Shown: positions 8,978-15,693 of the stretch, piece after piece
How the letters are laid out: each line of letters opens with the position of its first letter
How positions within the stretch are numbered: position 1 is the first letter of the stretch
Assembly (NCBI RefSeq): GCF_004345855.1
Contig: NZ_SLXN01000004.1
Span: 1 to 64,000, forward strand
Source of the DNA: Sphingomonas sp. BK235
GTDB lineage: Bacteria > Pseudomonadota > Alphaproteobacteria > Sphingomonadales > Sphingomonadaceae
Reading direction: 5' to 3'
DNA: 64,000 bases
The notes under the pieces: generated by a model
The model's database searches: none
What the model was told of the DNA's origin: nothing
Seen by the model: the letters and a program-made list of their open reading frames with translations, nothing else
Program-made: the position numbers and the translations under genes

Positions 8978-9733
8978 ATGACCGATCCAGCAGCAGCGCG
9001 GCCGCGCGCGGAGGGCGGCGCGCCGGACGAGGGGCGCAACCTCACCGCCAGCATCGTCAACGATCTGGGGCTGGCGATCGTCACCCAATCCTATCGCGCC
9101 GACCAGCCCTTCCCGACCGAGGCCGAGCTGTGCCAGCGCTACGACGCCAGCCGCCCGGTGCTGCGCGAGGCGGTGAAGATGCTGACCGCCAAGGGGCTGT
9201 TGCTGGCGCGCAAGCGCGCGGGCACGGTGGTGCAGCCCGAGGGCAGCTGGAACCTGCTCGATCCCGACGTGCTGCGCTGGATGCTCCAGCGCGATTTCTC
9301 GATCGACCTGCTGATCGACTTCACCGAGATCCGCATGTCGATCGAACCGCGCGCGGCGACGCTGGCGGCGCATTCCGCCACCGGGCCGCAGCGCCGCGCG
9401 ATCAGCGAGGCGATCCAGCGGATGTTCGCGGCCGACCAGGGCGAGGGCGACGCGCTCGACGCCGACATCGCCTTCCATGTCGCGGTGCTGGAGGCGAGCA
9501 ACAACCGCTTCATGCGCCAGTTCACCGGATTGGTGGAGACGACGCTGCGCTTCTCGATCCGCCGCACCAACGAGTACAAGGGCGTGCCCCGTGCGAGCGC
9601 GCGCGACCACAAGCGCGTGGCGGACGCGATCCTGGCGGGCGAGCCGGCGGTGGCGGGGGCGCGGATGAGCGACCTGATCCGCGGCGCGCTGGAGCTGCTG
9701 CTCGTCGCGGGCAAACATCCGCTGCGGCCGTGA
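8978..9733 (+). CDS. GntR-family regulator, FadR/FCD type (DgoR-like)
   Basis: DNA-binding repressor or activator, 251 residues. The N-terminal winged helix (about residues 25-90) shows the GntR pattern FPTEAELCQRYDASRPVLREAVKMLTAKGLLLARKRAGTVV. The C-terminal all-helical FCD effector domain follows, with conserved DxxFHxAVLEASNN and a HxxVADAILAG motif near the end (DHKRVADAI), which usually bind a metal and a carboxylate sugar. Neighbourhood with dgoD makes galactonate or a related sugar acid the likely ligand, as with DgoR of enterobacteria. It lies between galM (9-bp gap) and the SIS gene (23-bp gap). The AATATGAT-type sites upstream of GH36, the receptor and dgoD are its likely targets. 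Confidence 0.88.
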   Translation: MTDPAAARPRAEGGAPDEGRNLTASIVNDLGLAIVTQSYRADQPFPTEAELCQRYDASRPVLREAVKMLTAKGLLLARKRAGTVVQPEGSWNLLDPDVLRWMLQRDFSIDLLIDFTEIRMSIEPRAATLAAHSATGPQRRAISEAIQRMFAADQGEGDALDADIAFHVAVLEASNNRFMRQFTGLVETTLRFSIRRTNEYKGVPRASARDHKRVADAILAGEPAVAGARMSDLIRGALELLLVAGKHPLRP

Positions 9734-9756
9734 CCGCGGCGCGAGGGAGAGAGGCG

Positions 9757-10764
9757 ATGACCGACCATCCCGGACTCGAGGCGATGCTGGCGGAGATGGC
9801 GCGCCAGCGCGGCGACGCGCTCGCCACGCTCGACGATCCCGGCCCCGCCGCGGCGGCGATCGCGGAGAGCGCGCGGCGGACGGGGACGCTGCTGCTCTAC
9901 GCGATGGGCGGGTCGCAGCACGTCAACCGCATCGTCGCGCCGCTGTACCGCGCGCTCGGGCTCGACGCGCGCACGATGATCGCCTCGGCGGCGCTGATGG
10001 CGCCGCTGCCCGATCGCGCGCGCACCGCGCTGTTCCTGTCGCAATCGGGCGAGTCGGGCGAGATCCGCGCGCTGCTCGCGCGCGCCGCGGGGGCGGAGGA
10101 GCGCTTCGCGCTGACGCTCGAGCCAGCGAGCACGCTGGCACGCGCGGTGCGCGCCGCGATCGTCGCGACGGGCGGCACCGAACATGCCTTCGCCGCGACG
10201 CGCAGCATCGTGCTGAGCCTGGCGATGCACGGCGCGGTGCTGGAGCGGCTGGGCGCGCCGCAGCCGGGGCTGCGCGCGGTGCTCGCTGCGGGGGCGGTGG
10301 CGGACATGCGCGCGGCCGCGGCGGCGCTGGCGGGGTGCGACGCTTATGTCGTCGCGGGCTGGCACGCGATGCACGGCACCGCGGAGAGCGCGGCGCTGTC
10401 GCTGATGGAGCTGGCGCGGCTGCCCGCGATCGGCTTCGAGGGCGGACAGTTCCGCCACGGACCGTTCGAGCTGCTGCGCCCCGGCATCGGCGTGATCCTG
10501 TTGCGCAGCGCGGGACCCGACGCCGCGCTGGTGCCCCCGACCGCGGCGGCGGTGGCGCGCACCGGCGCGACCTTGGTGGTGGTCGACGCCAGCGGCGCGG
10601 CGCCGGTGGCCGAGGGGGTGCGCGTCACGCTGGCGCCGGGCGCGGGGCTGGCGGCGGCGACCGACATGGTGCTGGCGTTCCAGGAGCTCAACATCGCGAT
10701 GGCGCGCGCGTCCATCGCGCAGGGCATCGGCACGCCGCGCTACACCACCAAGGTGACCGAATAG
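9757..10764 (+). CDS. SIS-domain sugar isomerase/deaminase-like protein
   Basis: 335-residue protein with two SIS domains, related to the isomerase half of glucosamine-6-phosphate synthase and to AgaS/FrlB-type deglycases. The first domain shows LFLSQSGESGEIRALL (about residues 90-105), the phosphosugar-binding Ser/Thr-rich loop. ATRSIVLSLAMHG and LMELARLPAIGFEGGQFRHGPFEL match the second half, including the conserved HGP. The glutaminase domain of GlmS is absent. The RBS GGGAGAGAGG precedes the ATG. It is third in the galM-regulator operon. Its presence hints that a phosphorylated or amino sugar is also handled here; the substrate cannot be told from sequence. Confidence 0.8.
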   Translation: MTDHPGLEAMLAEMARQRGDALATLDDPGPAAAAIAESARRTGTLLLYAMGGSQHVNRIVAPLYRALGLDARTMIASAALMAPLPDRARTALFLSQSGESGEIRALLARAAGAEERFALTLEPASTLARAVRAAIVATGGTEHAFAATRSIVLSLAMHGAVLERLGAPQPGLRAVLAAGAVADMRAAAAALAGCDAYVVAGWHAMHGTAESAALSLMELARLPAIGFEGGQFRHGPFELLRPGIGVILLRSAGPDAALVPPTAAAVARTGATLVVVDASGAAPVAEGVRVTLAPGAGLAAATDMVLAFQELNIAMARASIAQGIGTPRYTTKVTE

Positions 10765-10787
10765 CCGGGGCGGCGCCTCGGCGGCAC

Positions 10788-10816
10788 GGCGACGGGGCGA
10801 CGACCGGACCGTCGCC
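10788..10816. terminator. Hairpin between convergent operons
   Basis: An 8-bp perfect stem (GGCGACGG and CCGTCGCC) with a 13-base loop lies between the stops of the SIS gene and the MFS gene. There is no T-run, so it is at best a weak bidirectional terminator. Confidence 0.4.
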
Positions 10817-10836
10817 ACCTCCGCGTCAGGCGCGGC

Positions 10837-12255
10837 TCATCGCCAGTCGCGCTCGATCTGCTCGAGCGTCTTGCCGCGGGTCTCGGGCAGGCGGCGCCAG
10901 ATGAAGACGAAGCCTGCCGCGCACACCAGTCCGTAGCACCAGAAGGTGAAGCCCGTCCCCGCCCAGGCGTTGAGCAAGGGGAAGGTGTAGGTCAGCACGA
11001 AGCACGCGGCCCATAGCGCCGTGGTCGCCACCGCCATGCTCGCGCCGCGCGCCTCGCCGGGGAAGATCTCCGCCAGCGCGACCCAGGTCACCGGCGCCAG
11101 CGTCATCGCATAGGTCGCGATCGCGGCCACCACCAGCAGCAGCAGCGGCCAGCCCTGCACCCCCGCGACATAGGCGCCGCCGATCGCGGCATAGATCAGC
11201 GTCAGCCCGGCGCAGCCGATCAGCAGCAGCCGGCGCCGCCCCCAGCGTTCCACCGTTCCCAGCGCCACCAGGGTGAAGACGCAATTCACCGCGCCGGTGA
11301 TGACGATGTTGAACAGGGTGTCGGACACCGCATAGCCCGCGCCCGCGAAGATCTCCTGCGCGTAGTTGAAGATCACGTTGATCCCGCACCATTGCTGCAG
11401 CACCGCCAGGACGATCCCGATCACCAGCACGCGGCGGAAGCGCGGTTCCGCCACCACCGCGCCGAGCCGCCGCCCCGGCGCCGCCGCCAGCGCCGCGCGG
11501 ATCTCGTCGAGCGCCGGCCCGGCCGCCGCGACGCCGCCGAGCCGGCGCAGCACCGCCGCGGCATCGTCCCAGCGGCCGCGCCGCGCCAGCCAGCGCGGGC
11601 TCTCGGGGATGACGAGGCAGCCCAGCACGAACGCCGCCGCGGGCACCGCCGCCGCGGCGAACATCCAGCGCCACCCCGCGACACCGTTCCACGAGGCCGC
11701 GATCGCCGCCGCGTCCGCCCCCACCGGCACCGGCTCGGCGATCAGCCAATTGACGATCTGCGCCGCGAGCAACCCCAGCACCACCGCGATCTGGTTGAGC
11801 ACCACCAGCCGGCCGCGGCTGCGCGCGGGCGCGATCTCGGCGATGTAGAGCGGCGACAGCCCCGAGGCCATGCCGATCGCCACCCCGCCGGCGATCCGCC
11901 ACGCGACGAAGGCGGCGAACCCGCCCGCCAGCGCGGTGCCGACCGACGACACCGCGAAGATCACCGCCGCGGCGAGCAGCGCGGGACGGCGGCCGTGGCG
12001 ATCCGCCAGCACCCCTGACCCGCTCGCCCCGACGAGGCAGCCGACCAAGGCGCAGCTCACCGCCCAGGCCTGCTGCCACGGCGTCGCCAGCGCGAACGCC
12101 GCCTCGTAGAAGGGCTTGGCGCCGCCGATCACGACCCAGTCATAGCCGAACAACAGCCCGCCGAGCGCCGACACCGCCGCCGCGCGCCACACCGCCCCGG
12201 TCGCGCCCGCGGGCAATGCCGCGCCGCCGTGGTGCGCCAGATCGCCGCCGTGCAT
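10837..12255 (-). CDS. MFS sugar porter (galactose/proton symporter-like)
   Basis: 472-residue inner-membrane transporter with 12 predicted membrane segments and sugar-porter signatures: GGLLFGYDWVVIGGAKPFYE in TM1, ADRHGRRPALL after TM2, PLYIAEIAPARSRGRLVVLNQ, IPESPRWLARRGR before the central loop, QQWCGINVIFNYAQEIF in TM7, ERWGRRRLLLIG, and RRLPETRGKTLEQIE at the C-terminus. These match GalP/XylE/AraE relatives. The ATG at 12255 immediately follows the TAG of the upstream dehydrogenase gene, so the two are cotranscribed. In this locus it most probably imports galactose from the periplasm. Confidence 0.9.
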   Translation of the reverse strand: MHGGDLAHHGGAALPAGATGAVWRAAAVSALGGLLFGYDWVVIGGAKPFYEAAFALATPWQQAWAVSCALVGCLVGASGSGVLADRHGRRPALLAAAVIFAVSSVGTALAGGFAAFVAWRIAGGVAIGMASGLSPLYIAEIAPARSRGRLVVLNQIAVVLGLLAAQIVNWLIAEPVPVGADAAAIAASWNGVAGWRWMFAAAAVPAAAFVLGCLVIPESPRWLARRGRWDDAAAVLRRLGGVAAAGPALDEIRAALAAAPGRRLGAVVAEPRFRRVLVIGIVLAVLQQWCGINVIFNYAQEIFAGAGYAVSDTLFNIVITGAVNCVFTLVALGTVERWGRRRLLLIGCAGLTLIYAAIGGAYVAGVQGWPLLLLVVAAIATYAMTLAPVTWVALAEIFPGEARGASMAVATTALWAACFVLTYTFPLLNAWAGTGFTFWCYGLVCAAGFVFIWRRLPETRGKTLEQIERDWR

Positions 12256-12999
12256 CTACAGCCTCCCCATCCGCCCGCCGTCGGCGACGACATCCTCGCC
12301 GGTGACGAATTGCGCCGCGTCCGAGGCGAGGAAGCCGACCAGCGCGGCGACGTCCTCGGGCTGGCCCAGGTCGGCGGGGTCGATCACCTCCGCCCCCGAG
12401 CGGATGTTGGGGCTGGCGCGCAGCATCGCGGTGTCGATCGCACCGGGCAGCACCGCGTTGACGCGGATGCCGAGCGGCTTGCCCTCGATCGCGGCGGAGC
12501 GGGTGAGGCTGACCAGCGCCGCCTTGGCCGCGGCGTAAGGCGCCACCAGCGGCGAGGTGCGCCGCGCGTGGACCGAGGCGACGTTGACGACGCAGCCGCC
12601 CGCGCGCATCCGCCGGAACGCCTCGCCGATCAGCAGCGCCGCGCCGACCATATTGACGTCGAGCAGCCGGCGCCAGTCCTCGGGCGCCAGCTCGGCGATC
12701 GGCTTGTAGATCATCATCCCGGCGACGTTGACCACGACGTGCAGCGCGCCGAACGCCGCCTCCGCCTCGGCCACCGCGGCGGCGATCGCGGGCGCGTCGG
12801 CGACGTCGCAGCACCGCACCAGCACCGCCGCGGCGCCGAGCGCGCGCAGCTCGGCCGCGACCTGCTCGGCCTCCGGCGCGGCGGCGTCGCGCGCGTCGAG
12901 CAGCAGCAGCGCGGCGCCCTCGCGCGCGAAGTGGCGCGCCACCGCCCTGCCGATGTCGCCGAGCCCGCCGGTGACGATCACGCCGCGCGCGCTCACCAT
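12256..12999 (-). CDS. Short-chain dehydrogenase (probable galactose 1-dehydrogenase)
   Basis: NAD(P)-dependent SDR, 247 residues. The Rossmann motif TGGLGDIG lies near residues 10-17, NVAG near 87-90, and the active site combines a Ser in VASVHARR with the YAAAK motif, followed by VNAVLPGAIDT. The start chosen is the ATG at 12999 overlapping the dgoD stop (ATGGTGA), which avoids the longer upstream reading inside dgoD. Context, dgoD upstream and a sugar permease immediately downstream, suggests oxidation of D-galactose to galactonolactone, the first step of the De Ley-Doudoroff route. A generic 3-oxoacyl reductase-like SDR cannot be excluded from sequence alone. Confidence 0.8.
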   Translation of the reverse strand: MVSARGVIVTGGLGDIGRAVARHFAREGAALLLLDARDAAAPEAEQVAAELRALGAAAVLVRCCDVADAPAIAAAVAEAEAAFGALHVVVNVAGMMIYKPIAELAPEDWRRLLDVNMVGAALLIGEAFRRMRAGGCVVNVASVHARRTSPLVAPYAAAKAALVSLTRSAAIEGKPLGIRVNAVLPGAIDTAMLRASPNIRSGAEVIDPADLGQPEDVAALVGFLASDAAQFVTGEDVVADGGRMGRL

Positions 13000-14189
13000 T
13001 CGCGCAGCTCCCCGTGCGGGCCGCGCCACGCCGGGTTGCGCCAGCGATGCGGGGTCGCCGCCATCGCGCGCACCGCCGCCTCGTCGATCTCGACCCCCAG
13101 ACCGGGGCGCTCGGGCACCGCGATGCTGCCGCGCTCGATCGCGAACAGCTCGGGGTTGCGCATCAGCGCGGTCAGATCGGCCGAGGCGGCGTTGTAGTGG
13201 ATCCCCATCGACACTTCCTGGATCACGAAATTGGGCGTGGCCGCGGCGAGGTGCAGGCAGGCGGCGAGCGCGATCGGGCCGATCGGGCAGTGCGGCGCGA
13301 AGGCGACGTCATAGGTCTCGGCCATGGCGGCGATGCGGCGCCCCTCGGACAGGCCGCCGGCATGCGCGAGATCGGGCTGCGCGATGTCGAGCGCGCCGCT
13401 CTCGAAGAAGGGGCGGAAGTCCCAGCGGCTGTAGAGCCGCTCGCCCAGCGCGAGCGGCACGCTGCTGAACCCCGCCAGCCGCGCGAACACGTCGGGATTG
13501 TCGCCCAGCACGATCTCCTCGGCGAAGAGCGGGCCGAGCGGCTCGATCGCGCGGAGGATGGTGCGCGCCATCGGCTGGTGGACGCGGCCGTGGAAGTCGA
13601 CCCCGACGTCGATCCCGGTGGCGCGCACCTCGCCGATCCGCGCGGCGAGCGCGTCCACCGCGCGCGGGCTGTCGAGCCAGCCGATGTCCTCGGTGCCGTT
13701 CATCTTCACCGCGGTGAAGCCCTGCGCGATCCGCGCCCGCGCCGCCTCGGCGACGTCGGCGGGACGATCGCCGCCGATCCAGGCATAGACGGGGATGCGA
13801 TCGCGCACGCGCCCGCCGAGCAGCTGATAGACGGGGACGCCGAGCTTGCGCGCCTTGATGTCCCAAAGCGCCTGGTCGACCCCCGCGATCGCGGAGAGCA
13901 GCACCGGCCCGCCGCGATAGAAGCCGAGCCGGTGGCAGAGCTGCCAGGCGTCCTCGATCCGGTCGGGATCGTGGCCGATCAGGCGGTCGCGCATCGCGTC
14001 GAGCGCGCCGGTGACCGCCTCGACATGACCCTCGAGCGTGGCCTCGCCCCAGCCGACCGCGCCCTGCGCGGTCTCGACGCGAACGAAGAGCCAGCGCGGC
14101 AGCACGGGGAGCGCCTCGATCTGCACGATACGGTCGGCGGGGAGCGCGCTGGCGCCGGGATCGTGGCTCGACTGCGGCGCGCGTGTCAC
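12993..14189 (-). CDS. dgoD: D-galactonate dehydratase
   Basis: Enolase-superfamily enzyme converting D-galactonate to 2-keto-3-deoxygalactonate. From LPRWLFVRVETAQGAVGWGE it follows enterobacterial DgoD almost motif by motif: GFYRGGPVLLSAIAGVDQALWDIK, YAWIGGDRPADV, FHGRVHQPMA with a metal-ligand Asp just before (VDFHG), GERLYSRWDF, QPDLAHAGG, FAPHCPIGPIALAACLH with the catalytic His, and QEVSMGIHYN. The C-terminus WRNPAWRGPHGELREW also matches. The GTG at 14189 (398 residues) is chosen; a TTG at 14267 would abut the operator-like site, and a GTG further in would match the enterobacterial length better, so the start is uncertain. It is first in an operon with the SDR and MFS genes. Confidence 0.92.
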   Translation of the reverse strand: MTRAPQSSHDPGASALPADRIVQIEALPVLPRWLFVRVETAQGAVGWGEATLEGHVEAVTGALDAMRDRLIGHDPDRIEDAWQLCHRLGFYRGGPVLLSAIAGVDQALWDIKARKLGVPVYQLLGGRVRDRIPVYAWIGGDRPADVAEAARARIAQGFTAVKMNGTEDIGWLDSPRAVDALAARIGEVRATGIDVGVDFHGRVHQPMARTILRAIEPLGPLFAEEIVLGDNPDVFARLAGFSSVPLALGERLYSRWDFRPFFESGALDIAQPDLAHAGGLSEGRRIAAMAETYDVAFAPHCPIGPIALAACLHLAAATPNFVIQEVSMGIHYNAASADLTALMRNPELFAIERGSIAVPERPGLGVEIDEAAVRAMAATPHRWRNPAWRGPHGELREW

Positions 14190-14264
14190 GAACTTCCCCC
14201 CGGCCCCGATGGATGCGCCGCTCGGCGACGTCGTTCCCCAGCCTAGCCGCTGCGGCGCGAAGGT

Positions 14265-14287
14265 CAATATTAGATCATACTTTATTG
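14265..14287 (-). promoter_or_regulatory. Candidate operator upstream of dgoD
   Basis: An AT-rich 23-bp island framed by the inverted ends CAATA and TATTG. On the minus strand it contains ATAAAGTATGAT, identical to the 12 bases ahead of GH36. It lies about 80 bp before the chosen dgoD start, in the right place to cover the promoter. Confidence 0.55.
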
Positions 14288-14374
14288 TGTGGCATGTTTG
14301 GCGTGGGCGTCGTGGCTCACACGCGTAGCGGCGCGAGAGTGTCCGGCTTGCCGGCCACGCAGTGGCAGTGTCTC

Positions 14375-14389
14375 TATGTCATATTTAAG
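14375..14389 (-). promoter_or_regulatory. Second, weaker AAATATGACAT site upstream of dgoD
   Basis: Minus-strand reading CTTAAATATGACATA, matching the AA(A/G)TATGA core about 90-100 bp upstream of the main dgoD site. A spaced pair would allow looping or cooperative binding, but the match is partial. Confidence 0.3.
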
Positions 14390-14632
14390 CGCGGTGCGAC
14401 CGGCGTTCGCAGCTGCTCCGGGATGCAGATGTTGCTCACAACGCCGGCGGGCAGATCGGGCGGCAGAAGCATCTGGCCGAAACCCGGTTGTCGAAGGCCA
14501 GCCGGTCGAAGCGATGCGGACGCGCCGAACCGCCAGCGGCGTTGATTTCAGTTGAAGTCCGCCGGTCATCTTCCTGACACGCGATGTCCGGAGCGTCGGT
14601 CGCCAGACGAGGATGACAGCGGAGCGCTTGTT

Positions 14633-15274
14633 TTGGCGGACGAAAGCAACGGGAAGCTCGACGGGATCGGGCGGGCTGACGCGCCATCGTCGTGGAAGCA
14701 TACGCGAGGGCTCGAGCCGGACATCGACCTGACCTGGCATCACGTCATCCCGCTCCGCTGCCTCACCACCGTGTGGAACGGCCTGGTGGAAGGCGAACAT
14801 TGGAGCACGGCCGAACGCTTCCTGCACGTCGCGGGCGCGGACAATGCGAGCCATCTCGTCGAAGAGATGAAGGCGGGCCGCATCGGCGGCGAGGAACGCG
14901 ACGTGCTGCACGAGCATGTCACCTGGCAGGGATGGAACATCGTCGAGGGCCCGGGCGGCCTGTGTCGATCGGACGATCCCGGCGACCAATATGAGCGGTT
15001 CCACTGGACCAGCCTGTCCGGCAACCAGCGCGCGACGTTGATGGCGGTCAGCGCGATCTACAGCGAGATGGGACCGCTGCATCGCCAGCTCGATCGCGCC
15101 GAGCCGCGCAAGATCTCGTCGCAACAGGCGAAGAGCCTGTCCGACAGCCTTTCCACCAACAGACTGGCATTGCGGAAGAAGGCGCCCATCCCTTTCTCCG
15201 AAGGCATGTGGGACAAGCTCGATCCCGGTCGGGCGGGCAAGCGCAAGCCACGATATAGGAAGAAGGCGTTCTAG
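14633..15274 (+). CDS. Unrecognised protein with WHHVIP motif
   Basis: 213 residues from a TTG preceded by GGAG; the frame is open further upstream (to 14552), so the start is uncertain and the gene may be 5'-truncated. I do not recognise the family. Visible landmarks are DLTWHHVIPLRCL (about residues 31-43), reminiscent of the first strand of HNH/His-Me nucleases, then WNGLVEGEHW, VTWQGWNIVEGPGGLCRSDDPGD, and a basic tail (GKRKPRYRKKAF). No second nuclease motif is certain. Base composition is less GC-rich than the neighbours and there is no operon partner. It lies on the 3' side of the tRNA-Gly gene, a usual place for integrated DNA. It could be a nuclease-like effector or a remnant. Confidence 0.5.
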   Translation: MADESNGKLDGIGRADAPSSWKHTRGLEPDIDLTWHHVIPLRCLTTVWNGLVEGEHWSTAERFLHVAGADNASHLVEEMKAGRIGGEERDVLHEHVTWQGWNIVEGPGGLCRSDDPGDQYERFHWTSLSGNQRATLMAVSAIYSEMGPLHRQLDRAEPRKISSQQAKSLSDSLSTNRLALRKKAPIPFSEGMWDKLDPGRAGKRKPRYRKKAF

Positions 15275-15395
15275 GTGTGATCCACGTGGCGTGACAGCGG
15301 GACGCTCCTGCGGGCGCAGGAGCACGGCTCAACCGGGGTGCATTGCGTGCCGCGAGATCCTGCGCGAGGCGCGGCTATCGGGGAGCGTCGAAGCG

Positions 15396-15469
15396 TGGAG
15401 CGGGTAACGGGAATCGAACCCGTGTATTCAGCTTGGAAGGCTGCTGCACTACCATTGTGCTATACCCGC
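15396..15469 (-). tRNA. tRNA-Gly (anticodon TCC)
   Basis: Read on the minus strand it starts GCGGGTATAGCACAATGGTA, with an acceptor stem GCGGGTA/TACCCGC, an anticodon arm CAGC-CTTCCAA-GCTG giving TCC, and a T arm with GGTTCGATTCC. Discriminator T and an encoded CCA complete 74 bases. No downstream tRNA or rRNA partner is seen. Confidence 0.95.
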
Positions 15470-15693
15470 ATACCCGCGGGAAAACGCCGTTTTCTGGCTT
15501 TCCCCACCGGCCGTTCCAACCTCCGCTATGTTGGAATTCCAACACGCCGCGAATTTTGGACGAGCGGCGTCATACCCACCGGCCAGCAGCGACACAAGCC
15601 GCCCTCGCCGCATCGCGACGCGACCGTGTCACACAAAAGAGCTATTGATAGTCGTTTGCACAAGCGATACGGCGCGCGCAGAAGGGGTTATCT

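Noticed and set aside
7996..10764. 922-residue plus-strand ORF spanning galM, the regulator and the SIS gene
   Set aside because: Its first two thirds are a shadow in another frame. Only the C-terminal part coincides with the SIS gene, which has its own RBS at 9757.
14282..15325. 347-residue minus-strand ORF over the WHHVIP region
   Set aside because: The plus-strand frame has a more protein-like composition and a recognisable motif; the minus frame reads as antisense text.
15642..15662. Fur box upstream of the siderophore receptor
   Set aside because: TGATAGTCGTTTGCA matches only about nine of fourteen consensus positions; listed as weak, not as a feature.
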